A stretch of 32,128 nt of DNA from Nocardia concava NBRC 100430 (GTDB taxonomy: Bacteria; Actinomycetota; Actinomycetes; Mycobacteriales; Mycobacteriaceae): assembly GCF_000308815.1 (NCBI RefSeq), contig NZ_BAFX01000188.1, positions 1-32,128 on the forward strand, read 5' to 3'. Shown piece by piece: positions 1-7,747 of this stretch (position 1 is the stretch's first letter; every line of letters begins with the position of its first letter). Both the position numbers and the translations under genes were made by a program. A model generated the notes under the pieces. The model was given only the letters and a program-made list of their open reading frames with translations. It had not been told where the DNA came from and did no database searches.

Positions 1-589
1 CCGGTGTGGTCGGCAGCGCCGGAATCGACGGAATCACAGGCACATTCGGCACGTTGTAGGTGGACGTGGGCGCGTCGAGGTAGTGGTAGTTGTTCCGATT
101 CGCCGAGCTGCTGCTGTTGCTGCTGCCGAACGCGATGAACGCGATGACCAGGATCGGGATGAACGCGCCGATGATCACCGGTCGCTGCCACAGCGGGCGG
201 CCCGGATCCATCGGCAGCGACGGCGCACCCGGAATCGGCGGCGGCAGCTGGGCCAGGCGCGCGCGATTGATCAGATTCGACAGCAGCGTGAAGGGATTCG
301 CGAGGATCGCCGAGAACGGTCCCCACCAGCCCTGCACCAGGCTGTCACCGGTCATCTGCCGGAAGGAGGCGAGTCCGCATTCGCGGCAGAAGGGCCCCGG
401 CAGCTTGCGGAACTGCATCAGCACGATCATGCCGCGGTGCGCGCGGAAGTCGAGATCGATCGCGGGAGTGGCGCCGCAATAGCGGCAGTACACGCCATTG
501 GCCTGCGAGAATTGCGGCGGCACGGGCGCGGGCTGCCCCGGCATGGGCACGGATTGCGTTGCGCCAAATGGCGATTCGGGCGTGGACAA
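1..589 (-). CDS. Zinc-ribbon, single-pass membrane protein (3' end outside window)
   Basis: Unrecognised membrane protein whose C-terminus lies beyond the left edge. Read on the minus strand, the frame is open from a TTG at 589. It starts with a Pro/Gln-rich segment, then two CxxC knuckles (CRYC and CREC, about residues 31-65) typical of a small zinc ribbon. A short amphipathic stretch follows, then one strongly hydrophobic segment (about residues 136-154), then a Ser/Asn-rich and Pro/Val-rich tail that looks extracytoplasmic. A GGGGG tract about 10 bases upstream supports the TTG start; an internal ATG at 544 is the alternative. It lies 100 bases downstream of the DUF4333 gene in the same direction and could share its transcript. 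I infer a cytoplasmic metal-binding head anchored to the membrane. No function can be assigned. Confidence 0.7.
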   Translation of the reverse strand, partial: MSTPESPFGATQSVPMPGQPAPVPPQFSQANGVYCRYCGATPAIDLDFRAHRGMIVLMQFRKLPGPFCRECGLASFRQMTGDSLVQGWWGPFSAILANPFTLLSNLINRARLAQLPPPIPGAPSLPMDPGRPLWQRPVIIGAFIPILVIAFIAFGSSNSSSSANRNNYHYLDAPTSTYNVPNVPVIPSIPALPTTP

Positions 590-689
590 GCTGAAAAATC
601 CCCCTGGGTGAAGCTGGAAACCGACGTATTGAAACACACCGGCGCGACAACCGCGGATTCCAGCCCGAACCCCCGCCCAGGATGTGGGA

Positions 690-1229
690 TTACGGTAGCG
701 GCTGATCGTCGCGGATCATCTGGTAGTTCACCGTGGTGCCCTCGACATTGGTGGTCTTGGCGGTGACGCCCCAGCGGGTGCCGTCGGCCTCGGTCACCAC
801 GCAGCGGATGCTCGCGCCGGTGGCGCCGCGCAGCAGGCCGTTGCAGGTGCTGGACTGCGGGGGCGTGCCGACCTGCTCCTGATAGAAGTTCGCGACCTTG
901 GCGGCGACATCGTCGGGTGCGACGAAGGCGTCGGTGAGGTTCAGGTCGTAGTAGACGTCCTTGCCGTCGACCTTGGTGACCTTGGCGGTGACGGCCCAGG
1001 CCTGCCCGTCGGCGGCGGTGGCGGTACAGGTCTGGGTGGCGTCCACCTTGGCGGGCAGACTGCCGTCGCAGGACGTGCTCTTGGCGTCCTCGTGCGACTG
1101 GTCTTTGTAGAAGCTCGAAACCTTGGCTTGAACGTCGCTCTTGCTGACCGAACCGGTGCTCGACGAGGAGCAGGACACGGCGATGAGCGGCGTACACGCC
1201 AGAACCAGGGCGGTTGTCAGTTTTCTCAT
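690..1229 (-). CDS. Lipoprotein with two tandem DUF4333 domains
   Basis: A 179-residue predicted secreted lipoprotein. The N-terminus is Met-Arg-Lys followed by a hydrophobic stretch, ending in a lipobox-like AVSC with the acylated Cys near residue 20, then a Ser-rich linker. The mature part holds two copies of a roughly 65-residue module: an amphipathic helix (VQAKVSSFYKDQ and VAAKVANFYQEQ), a Cys pair (TSC...QTC and STC...IRC), and a strand ending W-x-V-T-A-K. This is the DUF4333 pattern common in mycolic-acid bacteria, usually present once. The start at 1229 is the only one placing the signal peptide at the N-terminus; its ribosome-binding site is weak. The molecular role of DUF4333 is unknown. 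It is probably anchored on the outer face of the membrane, with one disulfide per module. Confidence 0.82.
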   Translation of the reverse strand: MRKLTTALVLACTPLIAVSCSSSSTGSVSKSDVQAKVSSFYKDQSHEDAKSTSCDGSLPAKVDATQTCTATAADGQAWAVTAKVTKVDGKDVYYDLNLTDAFVAPDDVAAKVANFYQEQVGTPPQSSTCNGLLRGATGASIRCVVTEADGTRWGVTAKTTNVEGTTVNYQMIRDDQPLP

Positions 1230-1304
1230 GGACAACTGTATGCGCGGCTCGGTTCCGAAAATTTGCCCGTACGCCGGATTTGGGGGCTGATTAGGGACAT
1301 TGAC

Positions 1305-1342
1305 GGTGGTCCGGTCCGCGACGGCTCGCGGGCCGGACCACC
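1305..1342 (-). terminator. Strong hairpin terminator after the mscR operon
   Basis: Two 17-base arms (1305-1321 and 1326-1342) are complementary at 16 of 17 positions. The odd pair is one that can form G-U in RNA, and the loop is only CGGC. The hairpin begins 8 bases beyond the stop codon of the metallo-beta-lactamase-fold gene. No clear U-tract follows on the minus strand, which is usual for actinobacterial terminators. It would end the mscR transcript before the DUF4333 gene. Confidence 0.75.
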
Positions 1343-1350
1343 GACGTCGG

Positions 1351-1977
1351 TCAGTGCACGCGGGTGCGCCACTCCTCGAGCTGCGGCGATTCGTCGCCGA
1401 TGGTGGTGGATTCGCCGTGGCCGGTGTGCACCAGGGTCTCCGGCGGGAGGGTGAGCAGGCGGTCGGCGATCGAGGCGACGATGGTGCCGTAATCGGAGTA
1501 GGACCGACCGGTCGCTCCGGGGCCGCCGTGGAACAGGGTGTCGCCGGTGAAGACCGCACCCAGATCGGGGGAGTAGAAGCAGACCGCGCCCGGCGCGTGG
1601 CCCGGCGTGTGCAGCACGTGCAGCTCGGTCCCGCCGACCTCGATGACCTGCTTGTCCGACAGCTCCCCGTCCGGGCTGACCTCCGGATGGGTGTGCCGCC
1701 ACAACACGATGTCCTCGGGGTGCATGAGCACGGGAGCGCCTGTCGCCCTGGACAATTCGGGTGCCACCCGGATGTGGTCGTCGTGCGCGTGGGTGACCAG
1801 GATGGCCTTCACGGCGCGGCTGCCGATGGTATCGAGAATGACCTCGACATTGTGCGGGGCGTCGATGACCACGCACTCCAGATCGTCGCCCACCACCCAG
1901 ACATTGTTGTCGACATCGAAGGTCTCGTTGTCGAGGCTGAAGGTGCCGACGGTGACGGCATGATCGATGTGCGCCAT
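1351..1977 (-). CDS. Metallo-beta-lactamase-fold hydrolase paired with mscR
   Basis: A 208-residue cytoplasmic MBL-fold hydrolase of glyoxalase II type. The metal-binding motif THAHDDH lies at about residues 62-68, the third His in HTPGHAPG (near 127), the bridging Asp in TGDTLFHGG (near 146) and a late His in VHTGHGES (near 187). Its start codon overlaps the mscR stop by one base (TGATG), so the two are probably translationally coupled. In M. tuberculosis the same pair is Rv2259 (mscR) and Rv2260. From this context I infer that it hydrolyses the thioester S-formylmycothiol made by MscR, releasing formate and mycothiol, as glyoxalase II-like or FGH enzymes do in glutathione users. The fold is certain; the substrate is inferred. 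Confidence 0.9.
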   Translation of the reverse strand: MAHIDHAVTVGTFSLDNETFDVDNNVWVVGDDLECVVIDAPHNVEVILDTIGSRAVKAILVTHAHDDHIRVAPELSRATGAPVLMHPEDIVLWRHTHPEVSPDGELSDKQVIEVGGTELHVLHTPGHAPGAVCFYSPDLGAVFTGDTLFHGGPGATGRSYSDYGTIVASIADRLLTLPPETLVHTGHGESTTIGDESPQLEEWRTRVH

Positions 1978-3062
1978 CAGAACACCACCACCGATCGCAG
2001 CACATCACCGTGATGCATCTTGGTGAACGAGGCCTCGACCTCGTCGAGCGCGATGGTCTCCGAGACGAAGGCGTCCAGATCCAGCCGGCCCTGCTTGTAG
2101 AGCTCGATCAGGTACGGGAAGTCGCGCGAGGGCAGGCAGTCGCCGTACCACGAGGACTTCAAGGAGCCGCCGCGCGAGAAGAAGTCGATGAGCGGCATCT
2201 CGAGCTTCATATCCGGCGTCGGCACGCCGACCAGCACCACGGTGCCCGCCAGATCGCGTGCGTAGAAGGCCTGCTTCCAGGTCTCCGGACGGCCCACCGC
2301 GTCGATCACCACGTCCGCGCCGAAGCTGTCGGTGAGCTCCTGAACCCGTTCCACCGCATCCTCTTTCGCGGCGTTCACGATGTGGGTGGCCCCGAATCCG
2401 GTGGCCCACTCCAGCTTCCGCTCATCGATGTCGACGGCGATGATGGTGGTCGCACCCGCCAGCTTCGCGCCCGCGATGGCCGCGTTGCCGACACCGCCGC
2501 AACCGATCACCGCGACCGAATCCCCGCGGCTCACACCGCCGGTATTGATGGCCGCGCCCAGGCCCGCCATCACACCGCAGCCCAGCAGGCCCGCGGCGGC
2601 GGGGGAGACGCTCGGATCGACCTTGGTGCACTGCCCGGCGTGGACCAGGGTCTTCTCGGCGAACGCGCCGATGCCCAGCGCCGGGGTGAGCGGGGTGCCG
2701 TCGGTGAGCGTCATCGGCTGTGCCGCATTGAAAGTGGAGAAGCAGTACCAGGGCTTGCCCTTGCGACAGGCGCGACAGGAGCCGCAGACTGCCCGCCAGT
2801 TGAGGATGACGAAATCCCCGGGCTCCACATCGGTGACGCCCTCGCCCACCGATTCCACGATGCCCGCGGCCTCGTGCCCGAGTAGGAAGGGGAATTCGTC
2901 GTTGATGCCGCCCTCACGGTAGTGCAGATCGGTGTGGCAGACCCCGCAGGCCTGCACCTTCACCACCGCTTCACCCGGACCCGGGTCCGGGATGACGATG
3001 TCGGTGACTTCCACCGGAGCGTTCTTGGAGCGTGCGATGACGCCGCGCACAATTTGGGACAA
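1977..3062 (-). CDS. mscR: S-(hydroxymethyl)mycothiol dehydrogenase / S-nitrosomycothiol reductase
   Basis: Zinc-dependent medium-chain dehydrogenase that oxidises the formaldehyde-mycothiol adduct to S-formylmycothiol and reduces S-nitrosomycothiol. Catalytic-zinc motif CGVCHTD lies at about residues 39-45 with GHE near 63. Four structural-zinc Cys (about 93, 96, 99 and 107) follow, with the Rossmann motif GCGGVG in the nucleotide-binding half. Many stretches match mycobacterial MscR, including the GINDE and NWRAVCG segments. I chose the TTG at 3062 because AGGAAGGA sits six bases before it and it gives 361 residues, the same as the M. tuberculosis protein. The upstream ATG at 3125 would add 21 unrelated residues. 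It is coupled to the MBL-fold hydrolase. A TTACC-N10-GGTAA inverted repeat (3129-3148) lies upstream. Confidence 0.95.
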   Translation of the reverse strand: MSQIVRGVIARSKNAPVEVTDIVIPDPGPGEAVVKVQACGVCHTDLHYREGGINDEFPFLLGHEAAGIVESVGEGVTDVEPGDFVILNWRAVCGSCRACRKGKPWYCFSTFNAAQPMTLTDGTPLTPALGIGAFAEKTLVHAGQCTKVDPSVSPAAAGLLGCGVMAGLGAAINTGGVSRGDSVAVIGCGGVGNAAIAGAKLAGATTIIAVDIDERKLEWATGFGATHIVNAAKEDAVERVQELTDSFGADVVIDAVGRPETWKQAFYARDLAGTVVLVGVPTPDMKLEMPLIDFFSRGGSLKSSWYGDCLPSRDFPYLIELYKQGRLDLDAFVSETIALDEVEASFTKMHHGDVLRSVVVF

Positions 3063-3167
3063 CGAAATTCCTTCCTGGCTAACCGCAATGCCAACGACTA
3101 TGGCATCCGAATAGGTCCACGTCATCTATTACCCGGGGTCACCGGTAACGAATCCGCTTGTGGGGTA

Positions 3168-4046
3168 TCACAAGAGGGCTTGCGCCGCGGCCTCGGAGAT
3201 GGTCGCGGCGACCATGCCGAGCGCGGGGGAGTCCAGCTTCCACTGCTGCCAGTAGAGCGGAACGTCGATGAAGACGTTTTCGTCCAGGGGGACCAGGTTG
3301 TCCTCCGGCCGCATCATGATGTCGGGAATCATCCCCCAGCCCATGCCCGCTCGCACCGCGTCGTTGAAACCGGCCGAGGAGGGGATGTAATGGCGGGGCG
3401 GGTCCACGGGCTTGCGGGTGTAGTGGCGCATGAGACGAAACTGCAGGTCGTCCTTGCGATCGAAGAGGATCACAGGCGCGTGCGCGAACGATTTCGCGTT
3501 CGCGCCGTCCGGAAACCAGGCGCGCGCGAATTCCGGTGCGGCCATGGGGCGATAGCGCATCGCGCCGAGGCGGTGGACGGTGCAGCCCTGGACCGGGGCG
3601 GCGGTGGAGGTGATGGCCGCCATAACGGTGCCGTCGCGCAGCAGTCGGGTGGTGTGTTCTTCGTCCTCGCGATGGACCTCGAAGCAGACTCCCTTCGCGG
3701 CGCGGCCGAGCGCGTCGATCACCCAGGTCTGCAGTGAATCGGCATTGACGGCAATGGGAATCACCACCGGGCGGTCGGTGGGCTGATGCACGTCACCTAG
3801 TTCGCGGGCGGTATCGCTGGTGAGCAGCTGGATCTGCCGGGCCAGACGCAGGACGGTGAGCCCGGATTCGGTGGGCTGCACCGGCTTGGTTCGCTGGACG
3901 AGAATGCGCCCGGCCGAGTCCTCCAGCGCCTTGATGCGCTGGCTGATTGCCGAGGGCGTGACCGAGAGTTTGCGCGCGGCGGCGTCGAAAGTGCCCTCAC
4001 TGATGACGGCATCGAGCGCTCGCAGTTGGTCCAGCTGTAGGTCCAT
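3168..4046 (-). CDS. lysG: LysR-family regulator of LysE (LysG/ArgP type)
   Basis: A 292-residue LysR-type regulator. An N-terminal winged helix-turn-helix (about residues 3-60, with the recognition helix in VTPSAISQRIKALE) is followed by a two-lobed effector domain. Its sequence and its divergent position next to a LysE exporter match LysG/ArgP, which senses Lys, Arg or His and activates export. Only 72 bases separate the two starts, so they share a control region. On the minus strand TACGAT lies 8 bases before the ATG and no Shine-Dalgarno is visible, suggesting a leaderless message. A 6-bp hairpin (3157-3174) overlaps the stop codon. The family assignment is strong; the exact amino acid effector is inferred. 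Confidence 0.9.
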   Translation of the reverse strand: MDLQLDQLRALDAVISEGTFDAAARKLSVTPSAISQRIKALEDSAGRILVQRTKPVQPTESGLTVLRLARQIQLLTSDTARELGDVHQPTDRPVVIPIAVNADSLQTWVIDALGRAAKGVCFEVHREDEEHTTRLLRDGTVMAAITSTAAPVQGCTVHRLGAMRYRPMAAPEFARAWFPDGANAKSFAHAPVILFDRKDDLQFRLMRHYTRKPVDPPRHYIPSSAGFNDAVRAGMGWGMIPDIMMRPEDNLVPLDENVFIDVPLYWQQWKLDSPALGMVAATISEAAAQALL

Positions 4047-4118
4047 ATTAAGAAATCGTAATGGTGCCTCAGAATCTTTAGCTGGCCTGGTCCTGGACGT
4101 CCGTCCTAACTTTGATCC
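4047..4118. promoter_or_regulatory. Divergent lysG-lysE control region
   Basis: This 72-bp region is more AT-rich than its surroundings. It holds an imperfect inverted repeat (ATTAAGAAAT near 4047-4056 and GAATCTTTAG near 4072-4081) that could be a LysR-type site. Toward lysE, TAACTT at 4107-4112 ends six bases before the GTG at 4119, the spacing of a leaderless promoter. No clear -35 box is visible. The regulator assignment comes from gene context. Confidence 0.5.
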
Positions 4119-4736
4119 GTGAACGCATCATCGGCGGCCCTGGCGGCCATCTCAGGACTCGGCTTCGGACTCTCCCTCATCGTGGCGATCGGCGCGCAGA
4201 ACGCCTTCGTCCTGCGACAAGGCATTCGAGGCGAACACGTCCTGCCGGTGGTAGCGGTCTGCATCGCCTCCGACGTCATCCTCATGACCCTCGGCGTCAC
4301 CGGCTTCGGCGCGATCATGGACTCCGCCCCGATGCTCATGACCATCGCCAAGTACGCGGGCGCGGCGTTCCTCCTGGGCTACGCGTTCCTCGCCGCCAAG
4401 CGAGCCTTCTCCGCCTCCGGCCTCTCGACCCCGGGCGGCGCACCGATCGCCCTGGGCGCGGCCATCGCCACCTGCCTGGCAGTCACCTGGCTGAACCCAC
4501 ACGCCTACCTCGATACCGTCGTCCTGCTCGGCTCCTTCGCCAACACCTACGCCACCCCCGACCGCTGGTTCCTCACCGCCGGTGCCATCGCGGGCAGCCT
4601 GATCTGGTTCATCTCGCTCGGCTTCGGTGCTCGGCTGCTGGCTCCGGTATTCGCGAAACCGAAGGCATGGAAAATCCTGGATTCCGTTATCGCGCTTATT
4701 ATGACGGGGCTGGCGGTCGGTTTGCTGGTTAGCTGA
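4119..4736 (+). CDS. lysE: LysE/ArgO-family basic amino acid exporter
   Basis: A 205-residue inner-membrane exporter with about six hydrophobic segments. The family signature GAQNAFVLRQG lies at about residues 25-35 and the second conserved segment, TWLNPHAYLDTVVLLGS, at about 126-142. Length and motifs fit LysE of Corynebacterium and ArgO of E. coli, which export Lys and Arg. The start is the GTG at 4119; there is no Shine-Dalgarno, but a -10-like TAACTT lies at leaderless spacing. It is divergent from lysG, its probable activator. Confidence 0.92.
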   Translation: MNASSAALAAISGLGFGLSLIVAIGAQNAFVLRQGIRGEHVLPVVAVCIASDVILMTLGVTGFGAIMDSAPMLMTIAKYAGAAFLLGYAFLAAKRAFSASGLSTPGGAPIALGAAIATCLAVTWLNPHAYLDTVVLLGSFANTYATPDRWFLTAGAIAGSLIWFISLGFGARLLAPVFAKPKAWKILDSVIALIMTGLAVGLLVS

Positions 4737-4789
4737 ATTGTAATTCGCGGTTGAATATTTGAAAACCCTTATATCACTTAGCAATTCGG

Positions 4790-4818
4790 TTCGAAAGGAT
4801 GATCGAGTAGCGTAGAAT
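4790..4818 (+). promoter_or_regulatory. Probable leaderless promoter of the HNH gene
   Basis: TAGAAT at 4813-4818 is close to the consensus -10 and ends six bases before the ATG at 4825. A weak TTCGAA at 4790-4795 lies 17 bases upstream of it. No Shine-Dalgarno precedes the ATG, so transcription probably starts at or next to the start codon. The preceding 4737-4790 stretch is unusually AT-rich for this genome. Confidence 0.55.
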
Positions 4819-4824
4819 AGTGTC

Positions 4825-6300
4825 ATGACCAGCGGTGAAGGGATTCTCGACAACGGCACGATCGCCGACGCGATCGCGCTGCTGTCGCAGATCACCGACA
4901 CGCTGCTCATCAATTCGTTCGGCGGGTTCTCCGATGACGAATTCGTCGAGTTCATGCAGGAATTCGAAACCCGCAAGCGTGCCATGGCCGCCATCGACCA
5001 CCGCATCGTCGGTGAGGTGCGTCAGCGCAATCTGCCGGAGAAGGCCGGGTGGAAGAAGCACACCGGCAAATACCTCGAGCAGGTATTGCGTTTGGGGCAT
5101 GCCGAGGCCGGTGCCCGCGTGAACGCCGCCGACCAGCTCGGGCAGCGTCAGGTAGCCGGACAGATCCTCGAGCCGAACCTGGCGTGGGTCGCGGTCGCTC
5201 AGGAACAGGGCTTGGTGTCGCCGGATCACGCGCGCCGGATCGTGAAGATCATGGGCCGCATCCCCGGCAAGACCCACCCGGAACTCGTGGGCAAGGCGGA
5301 AATGGAGTTGGCGCACTTCGCCACCCGCTCCACCCCCGATGATCTGCCGAAGATCGGGGACCGGATCCTGGGCTACCTCGACCCCGACGGCTCGCTCACC
5401 CGTGAAGACGACCGCCAAGCCCGCCGTGGGTTCATCCTCGGTAAGCAGGGTGTGGACGGAATGAGCGACGTCTCCGGCCAGCTGACCCCGGCCGCGCGGG
5501 CGCTGCTGGATGCCGTCTTCGCCGACCTCGCCCAACCGGGCATGTGCAACCCCGACGACCCGCAGAGTCCCCAGCGCGCCAAGGGAATCGGTGCCGAGGA
5601 GCTGAAGGCGGCCGCGCGCCGTGACACCCGTTCGACCGCGCAGCGCCAGCACGACGCGTTGATTGCGTTGCTGCGTCCGGAGATGGGCCCGGCCAACCTC
5701 GGCCAGCACCGTGGCCTGCCCGTGTCGACGATCATCACCATGAGCCTGGCCGAGGTCGAGGCGGCTGCCGGTGTGGCGACCACCGCCTCCGGTGGCACGG
5801 TGCCGATGGAAGAAGCGCTGCAGTTGGCGCAGCAGTCGCGCCCGTTCCTGGCGATCTTCGACCACGCCGGTCGCCCTTTGCATTTCGGTCACTCCAAGGC
5901 CCACCGGCTCGCCAACGCCGATCAGCGGCGGGCGTTGATCGCGACCGAGCGGGGCTGCACCCGCCCCGGCTGCGACGCCCCCGCCACCCTCTGCGCAGTC
6001 CACCACGTCACCGACTGGGCCAAGGGCGGACCCACCGACATCGAAAACCTCACCCTCGCCTGCGATTCCTGCCACTCCCTCATCGGGGAAGGCCCGGACA
6101 AGTGGAAAACGGTGGTCATGCCACCGGAATCCGAACACGCCGGGCGGATCGGCTGGATCGCGCCTGCCTCCATCGACCCCTCCCAGACCCCGCAGGTGAA
6201 CGACCGTCACCATGCCGGGGAGCTGAAAGCCGCCTCCCTCACCGGGATTCGGCAACGGACGCGCAAGCGCCCGGCGGTCCGGTGCGGGTTACGTCCCTAA
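4825..6300 (+). CDS. DUF222 / HNH endonuclease-like protein (13E12 family)
   Basis: A 491-residue protein with an N-terminal DUF222 region (about residues 10-330, helical, charged) and a C-terminal HNH nuclease module (about 375-430). The module contains CTRPGC, CAVHHVTDWAKGG, then N and CDSCH, matching the C-x-x-x-x-C...HH...N...C-x-x-C zinc and catalytic pattern. Such genes are multicopy in Mycobacteriales and include the REP13E12 repeats of M. tuberculosis, which serve as phage attachment sites. Their biological role is not established; a DNA-nicking or mobile-element function is often supposed. The gene looks intact. It is alone on its strand, preceded by an AT-rich promoter and followed by a repeat-rich convergent gap. 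A 493-codon open frame on the opposite strand is a composition artefact. Confidence 0.9.
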   Translation: MTSGEGILDNGTIADAIALLSQITDTLLINSFGGFSDDEFVEFMQEFETRKRAMAAIDHRIVGEVRQRNLPEKAGWKKHTGKYLEQVLRLGHAEAGARVNAADQLGQRQVAGQILEPNLAWVAVAQEQGLVSPDHARRIVKIMGRIPGKTHPELVGKAEMELAHFATRSTPDDLPKIGDRILGYLDPDGSLTREDDRQARRGFILGKQGVDGMSDVSGQLTPAARALLDAVFADLAQPGMCNPDDPQSPQRAKGIGAEELKAAARRDTRSTAQRQHDALIALLRPEMGPANLGQHRGLPVSTIITMSLAEVEAAAGVATTASGGTVPMEEALQLAQQSRPFLAIFDHAGRPLHFGHSKAHRLANADQRRALIATERGCTRPGCDAPATLCAVHHVTDWAKGGPTDIENLTLACDSCHSLIGEGPDKWKTVVMPPESEHAGRIGWIAPASIDPSQTPQVNDRHHAGELKAASLTGIRQRTRKRPAVRCGLRP

Positions 6301-6499
6301 TTCCCGTGGCAGCCTCACCAACAGGTGGGGCCCCGTGGGCTGCTTCCGAAACCGGCTGCTCGTGTGAGGCTGGCGTGCGCAAAGCACGGGGAAGCGTGGT
6401 CACCTCGCCTGCCCTACCGGACTTGGGCTGACGCCAGGTTGGGAGCCGTCACCCACCGATCCCAGCTCACGGACTGCACGCATCACCTACCGAGACAAC

Positions 6500-6874
6500 A
6501 GAACAAGAACCAAGATCCAAAGCCTCCGGGGTCGATAACCAGCGCTCATTGACAACTCCACAGGGTTCCCAAGCCCCCCGCCAGCCCTCTCCCGCCCCTC
6601 CTGTTCGCCGAGCGGCACATCCTGGAGGGCCTTTGTCCGGTTCCTCCCTAATCCCGCCTCCAAAATGTGCCGCTCGATGACAGGAACCGGGCGAATCGGA
6701 CACGCGCCGGGCGTCTTTGAGTGTTCTACCCCGGGCCGCTGCGCGCCCGAGCCTCGAGGGGGCTGGTGCCGCCACCAGGGTGCCCAACCCAGCCCCTTCC
6801 CCACCCTTCCTCCTGGCGTCTTTTGTCTTTTGGCTCTTGTTCTTTTGGGTTGTTGGTCTTTGGGTTCTTGTTCT
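6500..6874. repeat. Outer long-range inverted repeat in the convergent gap
   Basis: AGAACAAGAACC at 6500-6511 is perfectly complementary to 6863-6874. The pairing continues inward with one bulge, covering about 21 bases per arm (6500-6520 and about 6853-6874). The enclosed segment is about 330 bp. This could be the ends of a small miniature element or a folded 3' region. I see no target-site duplication. Confidence 0.5.
6609..6690. repeat. Two interleaved inverted repeats (pseudoknot-like order)
   Basis: Arms 6609-6628 and 6657-6676 match at 18 of 20 positions, including a perfect 12-bp outer block. A second pair, CCGGTTCCT at 6637-6645 and AGGAACCGG at 6682-6690, has its left arm inside the first loop and its right arm outside. 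The order A-B-A'-B' is that of an RNA pseudoknot, or of two alternative hairpins. Confidence 0.6.
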
Positions 6875-6943
6875 TCACCCCTGTCACGTTCCAGGTATCC
6901 CGTTGTCGCAGCGGGGAACCGTGGTCAGCGGGACCAATACCGG

Positions 6944-7747
6944 TCAGGACGGGAACTTCCAGGCTCCGATGGGGTTGTTCGAGTTCGCGCCGTCGGTCGG
7001 CATGCAGTAGATGGCTCGGCCGCTCGAGGATTGGGCCACTACATCCTTCTTGAGGTTGCAGGCCTGGCCGGGATCGTGCTTGCCGGTGGTCACGGTGCCG
7101 GGGTTGAGCCATACGAAGCTCGGTGCGGTGGTGTCGGCCTGGCGGGTGCAAACCAGTTGGGTGCCGGATGCGGCGGTGGCGAAGGTGCCCGCTTCGTTGG
7201 CATTGCAGGGGGCTCCGGAGCTGGGCTTGGAATTCGGACGCCAGTGCGGGCTGGATTCTCCGGCCGTGTTGCAGGTCAGGATCATGCCGTCGGCGGCGAC
7301 AGCGGTTTGGCCCGGTTGGTCGCAGCTGCCGGCATTCGTGGCGGTGACCGTCGTCGTCGTTGTCGTGGGGGCGGTGGTGGTCGTCGTTTTCGGGGTTGTG
7401 GAAGGGCTCGAGGTACCGGGATCGGGGGTGATGACCGTATAGGGCGTGGTGGTGGCCGGGTTCGCGGGCGTGAGGACGACCCTCGGCGTCGACGCGTCGC
7501 CCGCGCTGTTCGGGGCGGCGTTCCAGCCGCCGTGCCCGGAGAGCAGCAGGCCGCCGATGGCGAGCACGGCGATCGCGATCGTCGCGCTCAGTCCGATGAT
7601 GGCGTATTTGGTCGCCTGGGAACTCTTTCCGCCGCGCCCATCCGGCCCGGATAGGTACTCATCCCCGACCGCTTCGAACACCTCGGTGGGCTGGTTCCAT
7701 AGCTCGTCGTTCGGTCGATAGCCCGGTGGTATCGAATTGCCGTTCAT
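6944..7747 (-). CDS. Membrane-anchored protein with Thr-rich stalk and three Cys-pair modules
   Basis: A 267-residue type II membrane protein of unknown function. Residues 1-46 are hydrophilic and cytoplasmic, about 48-70 form one transmembrane helix, and about 95-140 are a Thr/Pro-rich stalk with runs of Thr. The outer part has three modules of about 40-45 residues, each with a Cys pair about 16-19 apart (SC...LTC, PC...LVC, AC...IYC) and a Trp about 7-17 residues later, followed by a Gly or Pro. I infer one disulfide per module and an extracellular location. The start at 7747 is the only ATG giving this layout. It lies 86 bases downstream of iolG on the same strand but has no evident link to inositol use. 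Confidence 0.8.
   Translation of the reverse strand: MNGNSIPPGYRPNDELWNQPTEVFEAVGDEYLSGPDGRGGKSSQATKYAIIGLSATIAIAVLAIGGLLLSGHGGWNAAPNSAGDASTPRVVLTPANPATTTPYTVITPDPGTSSPSTTPKTTTTTAPTTTTTTVTATNAGSCDQPGQTAVAADGMILTCNTAGESSPHWRPNSKPSSGAPCNANEAGTFATAASGTQLVCTRQADTTAPSFVWLNPGTVTTGKHDPGQACNLKKDVVAQSSSGRAIYCMPTDGANSNNPIGAWKFPS

Larger units (their letters stand above)
6301..6943. other. Repeat-rich convergent intergenic region, no gene seen
   Basis: This 643-bp stretch separates two convergent genes and holds no convincing reading frame. It contains a 9-bp inverted repeat just after the HNH stop (6310-6318 and 6364-6372) and C-rich tracts near 6565-6604 and 6783-6828. It also has a T/G-rich tract at 6829-6876 and the two nested inverted-repeat pairs listed separately. 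There is no obvious U-tailed terminator. Confidence 0.6.

Noticed and set aside
4774..6255. 493-codon open frame on the minus strand, opposite the HNH gene
   Set aside because: It mirrors the true gene's codon periodicity. Its translation is Gly/Arg/Val-rich without domain features, while the plus strand shows DUF222 and HNH motifs.
6829..6880. T/G-rich tract as a CRISPR or simple tandem repeat array
   Set aside because: No regular repeat-spacer unit; it is better explained as one arm of the long-range inverted repeat and low-complexity sequence.
6665..7654. 329-codon plus-strand frame over the convergent gap and the Cys-module gene
   Set aside because: Low-complexity Gly/Arg-rich shadow of the minus-strand gene, which has a coherent membrane helix, Thr stalk and Cys repeats.
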